A stretch of DNA of 64,000 nucleotides from Microbulbifer sp. MKSA007 (GTDB taxonomy: Bacteria; Pseudomonadota; Gammaproteobacteria; Pseudomonadales; Cellvibrionaceae): assembly GCA_032615215.1 (NCBI GenBank), contig CP128433.1:2811501-2875500 (forward strand). The letters are read 5' to 3'. Position numbers and translations under genes: made by a program. Below are positions 27,330 through 35,729 of the stretch, in pieces. The notes beneath the pieces were generated by a model. It searched no databases and was not told where the DNA came from. It saw nothing but the letters and a program-made list of their open reading frames with translations. Positions within the stretch are counted from its first letter, which is position 1. Each line of letters opens with the position of its first letter.

Positions 27330-27385
27330 CTATCCAGTCTCCGCATGATTTATTGTTATTCGTTGTTCACTGGGATTGGCAAAAA

Positions 27386-28447
27386 TTAGTCCAGCCCTAA
27401 AATCCTACGATTGCGAGCGCGATCTGTTTCAGCACCGGCAAAATCATCAAAAGCTTTGTCAGCCACGGTTATCAGGTGCTCTCGAATAAATGGTGCACCC
27501 TCGCTGGCCCCCTGCTGTTGATCCTTAATGCAACACTCCCATTCCAATACCGCCCAGCGATCGTAACCGTACTGGGTCAGTCGGCTAAAAATCCCACGAA
27601 AATCTACCTGACCATCCCCCAGGGAGCGAAAGCGACCGGGGCGGTCAATCCAGGGGGCGTAACCGCCGTATACTCCAGCCCTTCCACTCGGGTGAAACTC
27701 CGCATCTTTCACATGGAAAGCCTTGATTCGCTCGTGATAGATATCGATAAAGGCCAGGTAATCCATTTGCTGCAAAAGCAAATGGCTTGGGTCATACAAG
27801 ATGTTGGCTCTAGGGTGATCTTCCACCTCGTAAAGAAACCGCTCGAAGGTCAAGCCATCATGCAGGTCTTCACCGGGGTGCAGCTCATAGCAGACATCGA
27901 CCCCCGCGCTGTCAAACGCATCCAATATCGGACGCCACAAACGGGCCAGTTCGCGAAAACCTTCTTCAACCAACATCGCTGGGCGCTGGGGCCATGGATA
28001 AAAAGTGTGCCAGAGTAAAGCGCCGGAGAAAGTTGCATGAGATTTGAGCTTCAGGTTGGCACTGGCCCGAGCTGCAAGAACTAACTGATTGCTCGCCCAC
28101 TCTGCACGGGCTTGCAAGTTTCCGCGTACTGCCTCTGGAGAAAAAATATCCAGCATTTCCTTATAGGCTGGGTGAGCTGCGACCAACTGCCCCTGCAAAT
28201 GCGTAGACAATTCAGAAATCTGTACCCCAACCTCCTCACAGATTCCCAGTACATCATCACAGTAAGCTTGGCTTTTACTGGCCAGCTCAAGGTCGAAAAT
28301 CCGCTTGTCCCAAGTGGGAACCTGGATGGCTTTGTACCCCAGGTCTGATGCCCAACGAGCCATAGATTCAAGCGAAGCTGGCTGTTCGCTCGATGGGAGA
28401 AACTGGGCGAGAAAAATTCCGGGCCCCTGAATTCTGGGTGCCTTCAT
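27386..28447 (-). CDS. Sugar phosphate isomerase/epimerase-like TIM barrel
   Basis: A 353-residue TIM-barrel protein of the xylose isomerase-like superfamily, without signal peptide and so cytoplasmic. Metal-ligand positions are visible in CYELHPGEDLHDG (near residue 196), ILYDPSHLLLQQMD (near 226) and AFHVKDAEF (near 253). Such proteins often pair with Gfo/Idh/MocA oxidoreductases to interconvert keto and inositol-like sugars. The Gfo/Idh gene is directly upstream here. It is distinct from, and longer than, the Tat-exported isomerase in the same module. Confidence 0.9.
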   Translation of the reverse strand: MKAPRIQGPGIFLAQFLPSSEQPASLESMARWASDLGYKAIQVPTWDKRIFDLELASKSQAYCDDVLGICEEVGVQISELSTHLQGQLVAAHPAYKEMLDIFSPEAVRGNLQARAEWASNQLVLAARASANLKLKSHATFSGALLWHTFYPWPQRPAMLVEEGFRELARLWRPILDAFDSAGVDVCYELHPGEDLHDGLTFERFLYEVEDHPRANILYDPSHLLLQQMDYLAFIDIYHERIKAFHVKDAEFHPSGRAGVYGGYAPWIDRPGRFRSLGDGQVDFRGIFSRLTQYGYDRWAVLEWECCIKDQQQGASEGAPFIREHLITVADKAFDDFAGAETDRARNRRILGLD

Positions 28448-28645
28448 TTATTGTTATCCTTTTTACTGCTGTACTTATTAATTCTGTAACCAACCCTTTC
28501 CAAGCGATTGGTTTGCACCTTTTGAGAAAACTCTTCAAAAGGTAACTGGCCGCAGGCCGACACCGGCACCTCCCTGTGCCGTACTAGCTGCCGGACGCCC
28601 ACCCTGCCAGAGATACCTAAATTCTGTGAGGTTAGACCTAGCCAC

Positions 28646-29815
28646 TCACTTCCAATAAGGCGCCAGGGAAACCCATGAGGATTTTGCGCGACTGCTCTCC
28701 AGCACACCGCGCACAAATGCCATTGCGCGAACACCTGCATCAATGTTGCCAACGGCAGGACTGTTCTTTGAAACTACCCCCTCGCGGCGGCCTCGGACTT
28801 GACCAGCAAAATCGCGATAGATATTGGCGAAGGCCTCTATATAGCCCTCCGGGTGCCCTTGAGGTGTCCGGCAGAAAGACCTGACGCCTCCATCCAGATA
28901 CTCACAATCCGCACCGGCTTTCCAAATCGCCACAGGCTGCCCCCTGCGCTTTACTTGCAATTGGTTTGGGGCTTCCTGCTCCCAAAACAGCGAACCGTCT
29001 TCACAGTAAACGCCGATATTCAGGTTGTTCCCCTCTCCTCCACAGACTTGACTGGCTGTAAGTGTTCCTCGAGCGCCCTGATCTAATTTAAATAGCGCTG
29101 CACCGTCATCATCCAATGCTCTTTCATCAACTACCGCCTGCACGTCTGCGCAGACTTCAGAGATATGCTGGCCAGTAAAAAACTCCACCAGATGATGAGC
29201 ATGGGTGCCTATATCCGCAAAGCAGCCACTTTCTCCCGAACGTGCAGGATCTGTTCGCCAACTCGCCTGCTTACTTCCCGTGGAATCACCGGCTAGTGCC
29301 AGCCACCCCTGCGGATAGGCAACGGTAACTCGCCGAATAGACCCCAACTCTCTCCTGCCCAGGATTGCTCTCGCTTGCATAACCAGAGGGTAAGCAGCAT
29401 AAGTGTGGGTCAAACCATAAAGATGCCCGCTTTGCTCCACTTCCTTTTTAAGCTCAAGTGTTTCTTCCAAAGTGGAGGCGGCTGGCTTGTCGGAGAGGAC
29501 ATGGAATCCCGCCCGCAACGCAGCAATAGAAACGGGTAAATGGAGATGGTTGGGAGTTACTACAGATACAAATTCAACTCGATCATCAGCGCTGCGACGG
29601 GATTCCTCTTGGAACATCTGTTGATAGCTTTGGTAAATCCGGTCCGGGTGTAGCCCCAGCTTTTCACCAGTTTTACGACTGCGTTCGGAATCGCCACTAA
29701 AGCAGCCGGCGACTAGCTCTATCTCACCGTCGAGAGCTGCTGCCATCCGATGGATTGCACCAATAAAAGCACCCTCTCCACCACCAACCATGCCCATTCT
29801 TATTTTTTTAACCAA
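28646..29815 (-). CDS. Gfo/Idh/MocA family oxidoreductase
   Basis: A 389-residue NAD(P)-dependent sugar dehydrogenase. The Rossmann start is KKIRMGMVGGGEGAFIGAIHR, then VLSDKPAAS (the conserved Lys in the EKP-like motif, here DKP), and a C-terminal sheet domain with GCFADIGTHAHHLVEF giving the active-site His. A TTG start at 29815 is preferred: it sits 6 nt after GAGGGG and gives the usual MxKKIRMGMVGGG beginning. ATG at 29797 is the alternative. First gene after the operator at 29945, so it probably heads the long operon. Substrate probably a keto or glycosidic sugar. Confidence 0.9.
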   Translation of the reverse strand: MVKKIRMGMVGGGEGAFIGAIHRMAAALDGEIELVAGCFSGDSERSRKTGEKLGLHPDRIYQSYQQMFQEESRRSADDRVEFVSVVTPNHLHLPVSIAALRAGFHVLSDKPAASTLEETLELKKEVEQSGHLYGLTHTYAAYPLVMQARAILGRRELGSIRRVTVAYPQGWLALAGDSTGSKQASWRTDPARSGESGCFADIGTHAHHLVEFFTGQHISEVCADVQAVVDERALDDDGAALFKLDQGARGTLTASQVCGGEGNNLNIGVYCEDGSLFWEQEAPNQLQVKRRGQPVAIWKAGADCEYLDGGVRSFCRTPQGHPEGYIEAFANIYRDFAGQVRGRREGVVSKNSPAVGNIDAGVRAMAFVRGVLESSRAKSSWVSLAPYWK

Positions 29816-29944
29816 ACCCCATCCCCTCGGGCCACTCAAAGAACCAGCTGAATAAACAGCCTATTTATTTTTATTTCCGTGTTTTGTAAGCGGACACGCT
29901 GTTTCCAGATCTCGGTTTTCGTAGCACTCCACCGTTTGAAACAG

Positions 29945-29962
29945 AATGTAACCGGTTACATT
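29945..29962. promoter_or_regulatory. LacI-family operator, site 3
   Basis: AATGTAACCGGTTACATT is a perfect 18-bp palindrome, the longest of the three sites, 129 bp upstream of the Gfo/Idh start. It places the second operon of the module under the same repressor. Confidence 0.87.
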
Positions 29963-30068
29963 TCAATTTAAGATACAGAAAAAAAATGTCTTTGCAAGCG
30001 AAATACGTTGTTAATATCGCCTTATTGGACTCATAGACTGATGGCTCGACGCTGAAATACTAAGCAAA

Positions 30069-31328
30069 TCACCTGATTGGCAGGCCCATTTTCTGGACAA
30101 ACTCAGCCCAAGAGTGCCACTCCAATTCATCGCTTTGCCATTTATTACAAATAGTTTGATGACCAACTGACTGCGACAGCAAGCTACCTATCGCTTCAGA
30201 TTGAGGATGCCGAGGCTTAGCTTTTGAGCGAACCCATTTCCCGGCCTCCTTTGCAGCTTCCACGGCGAGACCCCAGTGATTCGGCCAAACCGCCAAGAAA
30301 TTGGCTATATCAAAGCTGTGGATATGGTATGGACGCGGATAGTTTAACTGCACAAGAGCATCCCCATCCGGCCCTGGAGCGTCAGTTTTCCAACCTGCGT
30401 AAACACCCCAATGACAGCCGGCTGCCCAATCCTCAAACCCGGTCATACAATTTGCCAATCTATCCAGGGTATCCCGGATTAACGCCCTCTCTATGGGCGG
30501 GGCCACCCTCATGTCAACCACACCAGAGCGAAACCTGGGGTGCTCTGGATTGAGGGTGAGTATCCAAAGTCCCTCTCCACTTTCCAGCGGGTGATATGCC
30601 ACTACCATGTCCATCAGGAAGGCTGAGATTGGAGGGGTATTAGCACCCTTAGCCAGCAACATATGTAGGGGCTGAACAACTTGGCTATCCCGCACTCCTT
30701 GAGCTGGCACTCCAAGACTTTCGAGTATTGCTGCATTGCCCGCCCCACATGCTGAGAGAACCAACTGGGGTTTTATTTGGTGGGAACTACCACCGATATC
30801 GGCAGAGACCTCAGTCACGCCACCACTATCTTTGTCGAATTTTCGGATACTCCCTTTCACCAACTTCTCGCTAACAGGAGCACTAAAACGACGATAGGCT
30901 TCAGCGCCGTCAAACATAAGGTCATCAGCAAATCGAAAGCACTGATGCGATGGCAAGCTAGTTGTTACCAGTGGAGCTGGTATCGGCACCTCTTCCACTG
31001 GAATACCCGCCGCAATCCAGTTGGGCTCGACAATATCTAAAAATTCTCGGGGAAGCGCGGCATAGAAATCTGTTATGTGGCTATCAACACCATCGCTCTC
31101 CAGTTGTGTGCGCCAAAACTGTGCGGCCTTTAAGTAAGCCTTTGCCGCACTTGGGTGTGCCGCATTCCAGCCTGAGGAGAAATAGCCATGAAAGTGTAAC
31201 GACTCGGCATCGTCTAACCCCTGGTCTATTGCCAGCACAGAAAAATCTGTTGATAGCTCTCGCAACAATGAAATCGCTTGAATTCCGCCCCCTAATACCA
31301 GGACGTCTACATCTACCGTTTTAGCCAT
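30069..31328 (-). CDS. FAD-dependent oxidoreductase (DAO-like)
   Basis: A 419-residue flavoprotein with an N-terminal Rossmann motif (VDVDVLVLGGGIQAISLLREL; GGGIQA replaces the usual GxGxxG) and LAIDQG at the end of beta-2, as in D-amino-acid-oxidase-type enzymes. The rest is diverged and I recognise no specific substrate. The ATG at 31328 is chosen because the Rossmann fold starts there. The frame is open 11 codons further. It is upstream of operator site 3 on the same strand, so it may be a separate unit or part of the module. Confidence 0.8.
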   Translation of the reverse strand: MAKTVDVDVLVLGGGIQAISLLRELSTDFSVLAIDQGLDDAESLHFHGYFSSGWNAAHPSAAKAYLKAAQFWRTQLESDGVDSHITDFYAALPREFLDIVEPNWIAAGIPVEEVPIPAPLVTTSLPSHQCFRFADDLMFDGAEAYRRFSAPVSEKLVKGSIRKFDKDSGGVTEVSADIGGSSHQIKPQLVLSACGAGNAAILESLGVPAQGVRDSQVVQPLHMLLAKGANTPPISAFLMDMVVAYHPLESGEGLWILTLNPEHPRFRSGVVDMRVAPPIERALIRDTLDRLANCMTGFEDWAAGCHWGVYAGWKTDAPGPDGDALVQLNYPRPYHIHSFDIANFLAVWPNHWGLAVEAAKEAGKWVRSKAKPRHPQSEAIGSLLSQSVGHQTICNKWQSDELEWHSWAEFVQKMGLPIR

Positions 31329-31545
31329 GGTCAGCCTCAAACAAACCCTATCTATCACCACTTAGCAAAGGCTGGCCTTCTGTCAACTTCTAGGACCTCA
31401 GCTCATTCACCTAGGTGACACTTTTTTGAAATTCAGATTAAACACAGAACTTGGTTAATCCGTTCCAGTTATATCCCCGTAAAGAGATTGTCGCTTAGCT
31501 ATGAAGCTGGCGGCCTAAAAAACTGCGAACACAAGGAGCAAGGAA

Positions 31546-32082
31546 ATGAAGAGCTTATTGAGAGGTATAGGAATTGTACTGTTTGCACTCAGTACCCAGG
31601 CCGTTCTGGCAGATGATGAACTGGAAACGGTTCCCTATGTCGATGTGAATCAGTATCTCGGCAAGTGGTATGAGATTGCCCGGCTACCGCAAATTTTCCA
31701 GCCGGCTTGTACTGCAGTAACAGCGGACTACGGCCTCAATGATGATGGATCTATCAGCGTTTTCAATTTTTGTCGAATCTTACACCCAAAATATGGGTTC
31801 CCGATCAGTGTTCAGGGCACTGGAGTCCCCATTGATGAGACCAACAGTAAACTCGCTATCACCTTCTTTGAGGGTAAAGCTGCCGGCGACTACTGGATAC
31901 TAGAGCTAGATCCTGGCTATCAGTGGTCACTCGTTGGTGATCCAGACCGCTCCAGCCTCTACCTGTTAAGCCGCACTCCCCAGCTGGATGAAGCTATTAC
32001 AGACTATCTACTAGACCTGGCAGTTACGAAGCATGGTTACAACATTGACCACATCATCATGACCCGCCAGCTTACTGAGTAA
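31546..32082 (+). CDS. Lipocalin family protein (Blc-like)
   Basis: A 178-residue bacterial lipocalin. A cleavable signal peptide ends near QAVLA, then the GKWYEIARLPQIFQ signature (GxW motif near residue 44) and a mature beta-barrel ending ITDYLLDLAVTKHGYN. It binds lipids or lysophospholipids in the envelope. Unlike E. coli Blc there is no lipobox Cys after the signal, so it is probably soluble in the periplasm. Start ATG follows AAGGAGCAAGGA. Confidence 0.92.
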   Translation: MKSLLRGIGIVLFALSTQAVLADDELETVPYVDVNQYLGKWYEIARLPQIFQPACTAVTADYGLNDDGSISVFNFCRILHPKYGFPISVQGTGVPIDETNSKLAITFFEGKAAGDYWILELDPGYQWSLVGDPDRSSLYLLSRTPQLDEAITDYLLDLAVTKHGYNIDHIIMTRQLTE

Positions 32083-32090
32083 ATAAGAAA

Positions 32091-32116
32091 GCGGGTGTCA
32101 CACTTCTGGCACCCGC
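32091..32116 (+). terminator. Hairpin after lipocalin gene
   Basis: GCGGGTG (32091-32097) pairs with CACCCGC (32110-32116), 8 bp after the stop codon. There is no T run, so it is a weak or factor-assisted terminator. Confidence 0.45.
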
Positions 32117-32248
32117 CACTTAACAAACTACATTAATTCTTCATTAATTCTTTATAATCAATAGGTTAACTCATTATATTAATGTATCTTCTTATATCTT
32201 TGTGTGCTTTATGTTCGCCAGAGCATTCCCGTCAGCTAGCAACCCATA

Positions 32249-32806
32249 TCAGTTATAGTTACCACTCCATTTAATAGAGCACCCCATACTTGGCAGCTGC
32301 TTTTCCGGCCCTGCCTCAGTCTCTGCGATCAACTTCATTGCATTGACAAGCTCCCTGGTTCGGCCTGCCGGGATTCCCATTCCCGCATCATCGATTCGGC
32401 CTCGATATTGGAGCTCTCCATCCTTATTCAGCCCGAAGAAGTCTGGTGTACATACCGCCTGGTAAGCTCTCCCTACGGACTGATCTTCATCAACCAAATA
32501 GGGGAAAGTAAACCCATGGTCTCGGGCAAACTTCGCCATATAAGGAGGACTGTCAATCTGGTAATCGCGATAATCGTTTGACATAACGGCCAGAACATTA
32601 ATTCCCAGCCCTTGTAGTTCTCGCACATCCTCAGCTAAACGATTTGCAATCGCCTGAACATAGGGGCAGTGATTGCAGATAAATGCAATCAACAGCCCCT
32701 TGCTTCCCAGATGGTCCGACATTCGAAAGCTCTTGCCGTCAGGGTCTTTCAAGGTAAAGTCTGGGGCTTTCCATCCGAAATCACATACTGGTGTATCTAG
32801 TAACAT
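32249..32806 (-). CDS. Thioredoxin-like / peroxiredoxin-like protein
   Basis: A 185-residue thioredoxin-fold protein with a CNHC redox motif at residues 44-47 (AFICNHCPYVQAI) after a strand typical of AhpC/TSA proteins. GWKAPDFTLKDPDG opens the domain and GVLTPDFF-like CTPDFFGLNKDG supplies the cis-Pro loop. No signal peptide: cytoplasmic. It is 26 bp downstream of the SDR gene in an operon with an AhpD-like protein, so it probably serves thiol redox or peroxide defence there. Confidence 0.88.
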   Translation of the reverse strand: MLLDTPVCDFGWKAPDFTLKDPDGKSFRMSDHLGSKGLLIAFICNHCPYVQAIANRLAEDVRELQGLGINVLAVMSNDYRDYQIDSPPYMAKFARDHGFTFPYLVDEDQSVGRAYQAVCTPDFFGLNKDGELQYRGRIDDAGMGIPAGRTRELVNAMKLIAETEAGPEKQLPSMGCSIKWSGNYN

Positions 32807-32832
32807 TGCCCGATCCTCTCTTGGGTTCTAAG

Positions 32833-33566
32833 TTAGCTTTCGATCTCAAGTACGCTCTTGGCAAAGGGAGTGTAAATTTTTGCGACCTCTTGAGCCATCT
32901 CATCTGGATAAACAAAAAATTCACCCGTTGTTAGTGCCTTCATAATGCCATCGAACACGATGCTCGCTGGAGGGGCGCCCTCTCCCATGCCTGCGGAGTC
33001 GGCCATATCCGTCTTGATTGGACCAGCAATAACACTGATAACTTGAGTCCCCTGCTCCGCCCAGACTTCCCTCAAACCCTGAGTTACTGCAAAGGCAGCC
33101 GCCTTTGAGCCGGAGTAACCGGTAAATGGGAGAAAATTTTTGATGGATGCCAGTGAGTTCATTTGGACAAAGACACCCCCACCATTAGATTTCAAAACAG
33201 GGCCAAACGCTTTGGCCAGGTTTATTAGTGGGTAAACATTGCCCTCCATTTGATACTTGAAGCTTTCCACAGCATCATCGTCCAAGGGGGTCGATAGCTT
33301 CACTACGCCCGCATTTGAGACAACCAAATTAACATCACCGGCAACCTTTACAGCGCTTTGAATGGTTTCTTCACGTGAAAGATCAAATTCAATGGGGACG
33401 ACCCTTTCGCCATATTTTTGGACGAGCTGCCGTACCGAGGCTAGATCGCGAACAGCGGTATACACTTTGACCGCGCCCGCATCCAACAGTCCCTCTGTAA
33501 TGGCCTTGCCGATCCCCGATTTGCCCCTGTGATTAATGCAGTGATATTGCTAGCTTGAAGAGTCAT
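32833..33566 (-). pseudogene. SDR family oxidoreductase, frameshifted near its N-terminus
   Basis: A short-chain dehydrogenase whose start (ATG at 33566, after GAGG) and first 17 codons are in a different frame from the rest. The conserved cofactor motif is split: TGANRG is read before 33516 and IGKAITEGLLDAG after 33513. Adding one C to the CCCC run at 33514-33517 (G on the coding strand) restores TGANRGIG and a protein of about 244 residues with NAG, Ser and YxxxK motifs (FTGYSGSKAA). Otherwise intact, so it is either a very recent mutation, a slippage variant, or a base-calling error. Confidence 0.85.
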
Positions 33567-33706
33567 TTCGTATACCTCAGTTACTTAAGTCGAATAAATT
33601 CAAATTTCAATTCGCAACACAGTTGCGGGCTCCGCTACGAATTGTTGATGGCCACCCCAAGTCTCCTCAGTGAGGGCTGGATGGCCAATCAAGCCCAGGG
33701 CAGAAA

Positions 33707-34273
33707 TCAGGCCACTGCCTCTCCTTCGGGAGTCCACTCATTAACTGCAAAGGCACTATCCAGGACGGTCTCGGCAATGTGATTTGTATAATTCGACATG
33801 ACTTTTAAAGCGGTACCTAGAACCACTTCCAGTACGCTCTGCTGCGTGTAGCCAGCAGCAAGGAAAGCGCTAACTTGTTCCTCCGTCGGCCAGCCACGGC
33901 TTTCATTCACTACCGCAGAAAATGTACGTAATGCCTCAAGCTTTTCATCTGCAATCGGTGTGTTACTACGCAATGCTTCAATAATTTCCGTTTCAACACC
34001 GGCCATTTGGGAAATGGATGTGTGAGCAGCCATACAGTAACGGCACCCGTTCAGGCGGTTGTTTGTCATTAAGATGATTTGGCGCTCTGTCTCGGAAAGA
34101 TTGGTTTTATCGAAAATTCCCGCCAAGGTCGTATAACCCTCAAGTAATGCGGGGGCCTCTGACATAGTTGCGAATAGATTGGGCACAAAGCCCATCGATT
34201 TCTTCGCGCCTGCAAGAAGAGGCTGAGCAGCAACAGGAGCGGATTCAATCGTGTGAGTCTTGAAAGTAGCCAT
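33707..34273 (-). CDS. Carboxymuconolactone decarboxylase / AhpD-like protein
   Basis: A 188-residue all-helical AhpD-like protein. The redox pair and His are in GCRYCMAAHTS (Cys 77, Cys 80, His 84), the alkylhydroperoxidase signature. The N-terminal FVPNLFATMSEAPALLEGY stretch is common in the peroxidase-related group. The second of two adjacent ATGs (34273) has the better spacing to AGGA. It is the first gene of a three-gene redox operon, with three operator-like sites directly upstream that match the NemR/AcuR type. Confidence 0.9.
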   Translation of the reverse strand: MATFKTHTIESAPVAAQPLLAGAKKSMGFVPNLFATMSEAPALLEGYTTLAGIFDKTNLSETERQIILMTNNRLNGCRYCMAAHTSISQMAGVETEIIEALRSNTPIADEKLEALRTFSAVVNESRGWPTEEQVSAFLAAGYTQQSVLEVVLGTALKVMSNYTNHIAETVLDSAFAVNEWTPEGEAVA

Positions 34274-34301
34274 CATATTTCCTAACTAGATAGTTTCACT
34301 T

Positions 34302-34323
34302 GTTTGTAGCGATCGGTCCAAAC
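34302..34323. promoter_or_regulatory. TetR (NemR-like) operator O1
   Basis: A 22-bp quasi-palindrome with outer arms GTTTG/CAAAC and the core CGATCG. The GACCGATCGGTC-type core is the one known for NemR/AcuR-type repressors. It lies 29 bp upstream of the AhpD-like start, overlapping the expected promoter. Confidence 0.75.
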
Positions 34324-34359
34324 CTGGTTAAAAAATAAGGGGAGACACCCCTGTAAACT

Positions 34360-34381
34360 GTATGTACCGATTGCTACAAAC
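34360..34381. promoter_or_regulatory. TetR (NemR-like) operator O2
   Basis: Second copy (GTATGTACCGATTGC then TACAAAC), with the right arm intact and left arm one base off. Confidence 0.6.
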
Positions 34382-34392
34382 AATGCTAATGA

Positions 34393-34414
34393 GTTTGTAC
34401 CGATCGGTAAATAT
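34393..34414. promoter_or_regulatory. TetR (NemR-like) operator O3
   Basis: Third copy (GTTTGTACCGATCGGTA), with a strong left arm and core, weak right arm. Confidence 0.6.
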
Positions 34415-34608
34415 GATTTATATAACTATTTGCTATGCATTAATGCCTACTGAGAATGAACAGAAAAAATATGAAGCCCTATCCAATGCAAAATTGACAG
34501 GAAGGATCAATGGAGGTCAGGAGAGGGAAATCACAGTGCAGCCCAGGCAACCGAGAGGACGGCGCCAAGGCCCTACGAAGAGCTTTCAACGCCAGAAGAA
34601 AGAACAAG

Positions 34609-35190
34609 TCAACGCAGCAAGTCTAATGCCTGTACCTTAATTCTGGAGAGGCTTTCCTTATTAAAAACTCCACGTGCCAACACTCGCAAGCCGACTAAAA
34701 GAGTCAGTAAACTATTGGCGCAGACTTCCGGGTCTACTCGATCAGATATCACACCTTTCTCTATCCCCAGGCGAACCTGCCTTGCAAAAAATGACTCAGT
34801 ATCCCGCAAGCCCTTTTTTACAGAATCCCCAATATCGCTATCCAGGTTAGGCATATCGAGTGCGGTATTAACCAAAAAGCAGCCCTTCTTTTCCGGATCT
34901 GCAAGGCTTTGTTCAATTAGGGAGTCGAAAAGCTGACTGATAGCGCCGATAGGATCTTCCAACGACTCAAGCCGGGCCATTACGTCGCGCCGCTGCTCTC
35001 TCTCATACTTGAGTAAACTCAGGGTAAAAAGCTGCTTCTTACTGCCAAAGGCATTATAAAAGCTCCCTTTAGTCAGCCCAGTAGCTTTGAGCAGGTCGGC
35101 CAGAGAAGTCGCTTCAAAGCCTTTCTTCCAAAAAGCTTCCGTCGCTTTATCGACTGCGCTATCGACATCGAAACTTTTCTCCCACGGCAT
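34609..35190 (-). CDS. TetR family transcriptional regulator (NemR/AcuR-like)
   Basis: A 193-residue TetR repressor. The helix-turn-helix region is DKATEAFWKKGFEATSLADL, then TGLTKGSFYNAFGSKKQLF. The ligand domain has KKGCFLVNTALD, a stretch (GC..N) seen in electrophile-sensing members such as NemR. The ATG at 35190 is preferred, with GAGG 5 nt upstream. It probably represses the AhpD-like/SDR/thioredoxin operon through O1-O3 and itself through O4, 43 bp upstream of its own start. Confidence 0.9.
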   Translation of the reverse strand: MPWEKSFDVDSAVDKATEAFWKKGFEATSLADLLKATGLTKGSFYNAFGSKKQLFTLSLLKYEREQRRDVMARLESLEDPIGAISQLFDSLIEQSLADPEKKGCFLVNTALDMPNLDSDIGDSVKKGLRDTESFFARQVRLGIEKGVISDRVDPEVCANSLLTLLVGLRVLARGVFNKESLSRIKVQALDLLR

Positions 35191-35232
35191 AAGCACCTCA
35201 CCTCAAACAAATCTACTGGCCATGTTACCACT

Positions 35233-35254
35233 GTTTGGACCAAGTGGTAAAAAC
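35233..35254. promoter_or_regulatory. TetR (NemR-like) operator O4 in the regulator's own promoter
   Basis: Shares 17 of 22 positions with the reverse complement of O1 (GTTTGGACC and the TA..AAAC end). It overlaps a perfect TTACCACT/AGTGGTAA inverted repeat at 35225-35250. Position fits autoregulation. Confidence 0.5.
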
Positions 35255-35729
35255 ACGATTCGCAGATACTGGCACTCGCCCGATATTCGCCTATTGCTCC
35301 GAAATCAAAACACCATTTTTGCGGTCACATTGATTATTGGAGCAACACTTCCAGCCGAGGAGCGCTCACTCGAATTAATAAAGTGGTAACTGGTGCAACT
35401 TCATGACCCTAAAAGCCTTCAAAGTCATCAAAGTGGTGCTGACCTATTAGTCAAAGTTCTTGTTTTTAACGCTTTTTTACAGTTGCAGTTACACAATAGT
35501 TATGATGACCATACATACTCAAGCCTTCAAAACGAGAAAAAATGCCTCAATTTCACACTCAATAGGAAAGCTATTTTGCTAAATACAGTGTTAAAGAAAA
35601 AGATCCATCTCTGATTAGAGGTATTTCATGCCCTTTGGAGCTTTCAGCCTTTATACTTGTCCTAAGCTATAGGTCGCCGAGCCATAAGGGCCGGACGCCT
35701 ATGAAGTAGGACGTATAAAGAGACTCCCT
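35255..35729. other. Intergenic, promoter region of prc
   Basis: Nothing gene-like recognised. The last 100 bp before the prc start must contain its promoter. No confident -10/-35 pair was assigned. Confidence 0.4.

Larger units (their letters stand above)
34277..34608. promoter_or_regulatory. Control region of the AhpD-like operon
   Basis: A 332-bp spacer with three related palindromic sites (listed separately) and no credible gene. A 92-codon plus-strand frame (34362-34640) covers the sites and runs antisense into the TetR gene; I do not accept it. Confidence 0.6.

Noticed and set aside
34362..34640. 92-codon plus-strand frame
   Set aside because: Overlaps three operator sites and the 3-prime end of the TetR gene on the opposite strand, with an unnatural composition in its second half.
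35393..35614. 73-codon plus-strand frame before prc
   Set aside because: AT-rich, no ribosome binding site, no recognisable motif; treated as spacer.
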